NCBI GenBank assembly: GCA_934157205.1
Contig: CAKPHJ010000035.1
Coordinates: 1-9,529, forward strand
DNA length: 9,529 bases
Origin: an uncultured Clostridia bacterium
GTDB taxonomy: Bacteria; Bacillota; Clostridia; TANB77; CAG-508
Reading direction: 5' to 3'
Made by a program: the position numbers and the translations under genes. The notes under the pieces were generated by a model that did no database searches, had not been told where the DNA came from, and saw nothing but the letters and a program-made list of their open reading frames with translations. Shown one piece after another: positions 7,551 to 9,529 of the stretch; the first letter of the stretch is position 1, and every line of letters starts with the position of its first letter.

Positions 7551-7637
7551 CTAAATTTTAATTTGCTTTCATGATATTATAGTTATGATATCAATAAGTA
7601 GGTTAATTTTAGTTGTTATGAAAAGAAAGGAGTATTT

Positions 7638-7857
7638 ATGAATATAACAGCAAACCTATTTATACAGTATGGTTTATACTATGTTATTTTAAGTTACAGA
7701 GATAGTAACAACAAAAGAAAACAAAAATGGATGGGGTTATAACATTAATTTGTTGAAAACAACTATTCAATTAATTGCTGAAGAAAAGTCTCTTCCTCAA
7801 AAATATAAAGCATTTGTAAATTTGTATGTTCCTCTTTTTTTCTTTTTATTTTTTTAA
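7638..7857 (+). pseudogene. tyrosine integrase N-terminal remnant, frameshifted and truncated
   Basis: An ATG with an AAAGGAG ribosome site (about 7625-7631) begins MNITANLFIQ, then YYVILSYRDSNNKRKQKW. This is the three-stranded arm-type DNA-binding domain found at the start of Tn916-like and phage tyrosine integrases. After 34 codons a TAA ends the frame. A one-base shift near 7737 would continue GYNINLLKTTIQLIAEEK, consistent with the helix that follows in this family. No core-binding or catalytic domain (Arg, His-x-x-Arg, Tyr) exists in the window. The exact junction with the minus-strand remnant at 7854-7907 cannot be fixed. Confidence 0.65.
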
Positions 7858-7907
7858 CACAAATTATATGCTTGGTATAATTCCTCAAATTCTAATCTAT
7901 CTTCCAT
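7854..7907 (-). pseudogene. 17-codon stub, candidate N-terminus of a lost DGR reverse transcriptase
   Basis: On the minus strand AGGAGAG lies six bases before an ATG that opens MEDRLEFEELYQAYNLC and then stops. The pattern (hydrophobic)F(E)xLYxAYxxC matches how I remember many retroelement reverse transcriptases beginning (for example WENLWDAY in the Bordetella phage enzyme). The stub sits exactly where a DGR reverse transcriptase is expected, just after the template repeat. In-frame sequence past the stop is Lys-rich (KNKKKKRGTYKF) and soon breaks. All catalytic motifs (including YxDD) are absent. It might instead be an unrelated tiny peptide; the identification rests on a short match plus position. 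Confidence 0.45.
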
Positions 7908-7920
7908 AATTCTCTCCTAT

Positions 7921-7946
7921 AAAAAAAGCCCTTTTAAAGGCTTTTA
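7921..7946 (-). terminator. hairpin terminator or attenuator after the template repeat
   Basis: On the minus strand AAAAGCCTTT folds back on AAAGGGCTTTT with a tiny loop and is followed by TTTTTTT. It lies about 20 bases past the template repeat and just before the ribosome site of the 17-codon stub. It would define the 3' end of the template RNA and limit expression of whatever followed. Confidence 0.75.
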
Positions 7947-7964
7947 CATTTATTATAATGAAAC

Positions 7965-8083
7965 TCGCACTCAAGCGGACATAGTTGTTGTTATTGACGT
8001 TGTTGTTCATATAGCCGTTTTGAAGTTCGCGTATCACGCGTTGTTAGCGCTGTTCTGCGAAGAAGACCAGTAGTAGTTGCTAA
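7965..8083 (-). repeat. template repeat (TR) of a diversity-generating retroelement
   Basis: This 119-base non-coding copy aligns with the 3' end of pilin gene 2 (8453-8575). The coding-strand 3' end is identical over 20 bases, ending in CCGCTTGAGTGCGA. Another 19-base identical block lies at 8055-8073. Of 19 substitutions counted by hand, 16 occur where this copy has A on the coding strand, although only 40 of its 119 bases are A. The other three are C to A, G to A and T to G. The copy is rich in AAC codons, the usual TR design. It is 4 bases shorter than the VR (gaps of 3 and 1) and carries a TGA in the VR frame, so it is not protein-coding and may have drifted. It begins 2 bases after the stop of the 81-residue ORF. 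Confidence 0.85.
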
Positions 8084-8085
8084 TC

Positions 8086-8331
8086 TTACCTATTGGCGGA
8101 TATAGCTTTTTCTATTGCAACTAACCATTTTTCTAAATCTTTGTCTATTTCTAATTGTTTTCTTATTAATTCTGTTATTTCTCCAGGTGTTATAGCCTTA
8201 TTTATCATTAAAAATCTTATATCATTCCAAGTTTCAACTTTCATAATATATTTTGCTTGCAATAAATGATTATATTGCTTTTCTGTTTCAGTTGTTAAAA
8301 GTGCTTCCATTGTTTTTTTTTCTACTTTCAA
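8086..8331 (-). CDS. small helical protein at the DGR accessory-gene position, function unknown
   Basis: A frame of up to 81 residues (TTG start at 8331) or 74 residues (ATG at 8310) lies between the pilin gene and the template repeat. Neither start has a clear ribosome site. The sequence is predicted by eye to be all helical and highly charged: MEALLTTETEKQYNHLLQAK, then WNDIRFLMINKAITPGEITE, then an amphipathic helix ending LEKWLVAIEKAI. In the classical DGR order (target, avd, TR, RT) this is the place of Avd, a four-helix protein that binds the RT. Avd is usually about 110-130 residues, and I do not recognise its sequence pattern here, so it may be a short variant, another accessory protein, or unrelated. 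Confidence 0.55.
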   Translation of the reverse strand: MKVEKKTMEALLTTETEKQYNHLLQAKYIMKVETWNDIRFLMINKAITPGEITELIRKQLEIDKDLEKWLVAIEKAISANR

Positions 8332-8350
8332 AATACTATTTAACTATTTA

Positions 8351-8391
8351 GTCAAACTGAAAGCTTCTTACGAAGCTAATTTCAGTTTGAC
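8351..8391 (-). repeat. hairpin A: 17-pair stem, tetraloop GTAA
   Basis: The outer arms GTCAAACTGAA (8351-8361) and TTCAGTTTGAC (8381-8391) pair perfectly. The inner arms AGCTTC (8362-8367) and GAAGCT (8372-8377) close on TTAC (GTAA on the minus strand). Three bases (8378-8380) bulge on one side. There is no T-run, so it is not a standard terminator. It is the farthest of three hairpins following the variable region. Confidence 0.85.
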
Positions 8392-8396
8392 TTCTT

Positions 8397-8416
8397 AGCG
8401 TTATTTACATAACGCT
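8397..8416 (-). repeat. hairpin B: 8-pair stem, tetraloop GTAA
   Basis: AGCGTTAT (8397-8404) and ATAACGCT (8409-8416) form a perfect stem around TTAC, read GTAA on the minus strand. The stem length and tetraloop match the hairpin/cruciform described downstream of DGR variable repeats (8-base-pair stem, four-base loop in the Bordetella phage element). The 3' flank lacks a U-tract. Confidence 0.8.
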
Positions 8417-8424
8417 TTTATCTG

Positions 8425-8452
8425 CTTTCTAATTTTTTACAAAATTAGAAAG
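8425..8452 (-). repeat. hairpin C: 12-pair stem, tetraloop GTAA, spanning the stop codon of pilin gene 2
   Basis: CTTTCTAATTTT (8425-8436) and AAAATTAGAAAG (8441-8452) form a perfect 12-base-pair stem around TTAC (GTAA on the minus strand). It abuts the end of the VR/TR homology at 8453, and the stop codon of the target gene lies within its arm. The position directly after the homing boundary is where DGR target-recognition cruciforms sit. The template repeat lacks any such hairpin. Confidence 0.85.
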
Positions 8453-9529
8453 TCGCACTCAAGCGGACATAGCCTTCGAGATTGACGTTGCTGTAGCTCA
8501 TATAGTCGCTGATGAAGTCCGCGCCCCACGCGTTGCTAGCGCTGCTCTGCGAAGAAGACCAGTAGAAGCTGCTAAGGCCGAGGTTTTCATAATATTTTTC
8601 GTTTGAACTATCATTTGATATGCCTAATTCTCCTACAAACGCTGACCATTCTGTCTTAGATGGCACAAACCATCCATTGTTTACTTTTTCTTGTATTTGT
8701 CCCCACATATCTTTATGTCCTGATGAACATTGATCTTGATCTCCATATGCTTTTGCATTCCATTTTGATATCATTGTTGTTGTATTTGATTTTCCTTTTC
8801 CAAAATCTTCTGATGTTGTGGTTGCATAATCAATCATTTTACCATCTGCTACATTATACCAGTCATAAGATGTTACATTTTTTTTTCCATCTATATCTGT
8901 CAACGCCATTATATAAAATCTGTCTTTTCCTGTTCCTGTTGGTGATATTACATCTTTTGTTCCAAATCCCTCATTTGCTTTATAATTTGTTTTGCTTATA
9001 TGATAGTCTTTTAGTCCTTCTGTTACTGTTGGTATTGAATATTTTCCATCTAAATCACTCCATTGTCCACTGCCTTGATTTCCTACTGCTAAGTCTGCAT
9101 ATATTACTCCATCTACTGTTCCATCTGCCTCTATATCTGCATAATATCCTACATATGATGTACTTTTTGAAATTTTGTCTGTTGGATTAGGTGTTGGTTG
9201 ATTTGAATCTTCTTTTGATGTTACATTTCCATCACTATCTACTGTAAATGACTTTCCATCTATTGTTACTGTTGCTGGAAATGCTCCTCCATCTACTTGC
9301 CCTCCATAATTTGTTGTTACTTCTGTTGTTAATTTTTCTAAGTCTAAACTTGCATCTTCTGATTGTGATCTTGCTGCCATTACTGCTAGTTTTACTTTTT
9401 CTTCTGCACTTTTATTATCTGTAGTTGTTTTTGCCTTTTGTGCTTGTGTTAGTATTCCATTTTGTCCTGTTAACATCGCAATTGAAACTCCTGCTAATAT
9501 TAATAATACAATTATTGTTATTACCAACG
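8445..9529 (-). CDS. type IV prepilin-like DGR target protein (5' end beyond the window)
   Basis: At least 360 residues are visible. The sequence enters in the pilin hydrophobic helix (LVITIIVLLILAGVSIAM), continues with the same NGILTQAQ...NKSAEEKVKLAVMAARSQ segment as pilin 1, then a Pro/Thr linker and a C-terminal domain with GWFVPSKTEWSAF and FYWSSSQ, ending GYVRLSATF. That ending is typical of DUF1566/C-type-lectin-like DGR target domains, where the variable codons form the ligand-binding surface. The start codon, leader and first residues are outside the window; the apparent start at 9527 is an internal TTG. The last 40 or so residues are encoded by VR2. The protein is probably displayed on a pilus-like fibre or tethered in the envelope. 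Confidence 0.85.
   Translation of the reverse strand, partial: LVITIIVLLILAGVSIAMLTGQNGILTQAQKAKTTTDNKSAEEKVKLAVMAARSQSEDASLDLEKLTTEVTTNYGGQVDGGAFPATVTIDGKSFTVDSDGNVTSKEDSNQPTPNPTDKISKSTSYVGYYADIEADGTVDGVIYADLAVGNQGSGQWSDLDGKYSIPTVTEGLKDYHISKTNYKANEGFGTKDVISPTGTGKDRFYIMALTDIDGKKNVTSYDWYNVADGKMIDYATTTSEDFGKGKSNTTTMISKWNAKAYGDQDQCSSGHKDMWGQIQEKVNNGWFVPSKTEWSAFVGELGISNDSSNEKYYENLGLSSFYWSSSQSSASNAWGADFISDYMSYSNVNLEGYVRLSATF
8453..8575 (-). repeat. VR2: variable repeat of the DGR target gene
   Basis: This 123-base, GC-rich 3' end of pilin gene 2 is the recipient copy matching the template at 7965-8083. It encodes residues from about LSSFYWSSSQ to the VRLSA end. At template AAC positions it has AGC, TTC, GAC, CTC, GAA, GGC and similar codons, changing Asn to Ser, Phe, Asp, Leu, Glu and Gly. 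The invariant TGG TCT TCT TCG CAG and TAT GTC CGC TTG AGT codons act as anchors. Its 3' end abuts hairpin C. Confidence 0.85.

Noticed and set aside
7983..8007. Clustered GTTGTT repeats, considered as a CRISPR or microsatellite locus
   Set aside because: They are the complement of the AAC codons of the template repeat. There are no regular repeat-spacer units.
8031..8040. TGA in the template considered as a recoded (Trp or Sec) codon
   Set aside because: Other genes in the window end at TGA or TAA normally, and the template is not itself translated.
7965..8083. The repeat read as a second truncated target gene (a VR) rather than a template
   Set aside because: It is AAC-rich, out of frame with VR2 because of the gaps, has TGA in frame, and differences are polarised to its adenines. 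A VR would show the opposite polarity.
8351..8452. Hairpins A-C read as a transcription terminator of pilin gene 2
   Set aside because: None is followed by a U-tract on either strand, and three separate stems with one shared tetraloop are not needed for termination.
8660..9190. 176-codon open frame on the plus strand
   Set aside because: It is antisense to pilin gene 2, its Leu/His-rich composition is what the complementary strand of Thr/Ser/Asp-rich coding gives, and it has no ribosome site.

Overview
The window is AT-rich apart from a few short islands, uses the standard code with strong AGGAGG ribosome sites, and encodes class III-type prepilins, a fused MacB-like ABC protein and remnants of a Gram-positive integrative element. 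This suggests a low-GC Firmicute, probably a gut-type Clostridia member. That placement is inferred from gene style; there is no rRNA to confirm it. Nearly all genes lie on the minus strand, so transcription mostly runs from high to low coordinates.

Layout: 1-161 holds tRNA-Asp(GTC) and tRNA-Val(TAC) behind a consensus promoter. 548-3151 is an 867-residue fused ATPase/permease. 3572-5047 is a full-length prepilin-like protein whose C-terminal part contains a short GC-rich variable-looking segment (VR1). Just upstream is a 50-residue gene with its own promoter and terminator (5264-5495). 5564-7257 is a decayed zone: a chimeric and truncated short-chain dehydrogenase, a minimal nucleotidyltransferase, a broken GNAT acetyltransferase and a charged membrane-protein remnant. 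7326-7857, on the plus strand, is an excisionase-like gene followed by a frameshifted, truncated tyrosine integrase, the remains of an integrative element.

The most notable part is 7854-9529, read on the minus strand. It holds a second prepilin-like gene (5' end outside the window) ending in a C-type-lectin-like variable region (VR2, 8453-8575). Next come three hairpins that share the same tetraloop, then an unrecognised small ORF, then a non-coding near-copy of VR2 (7965-8083). By hand alignment, 16 of 19 substitutions between the two copies fall where the non-coding copy has adenine on the coding strand, although adenine makes up only 40 of its 119 bases. That is the signature of a diversity-generating retroelement (DGR): template repeat (TR), adenine-specific mutagenesis, and variable repeat (VR). 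Where the reverse transcriptase should follow, only a 17-codon stub with a good ribosome site remains, facing the integrase remnant. The DGR therefore looks decapitated: target, hairpins, accessory-position ORF and TR are present, but the RT is missing here.

VR1 in the other pilin does not match this TR. It may have been written by a different TR outside the window. Together the data suggest surface pilus-like proteins used as scaffolds for hypervariable ligand-binding tips, with one diversification cassette now broken locally and perhaps dependent on an RT elsewhere in the genome.
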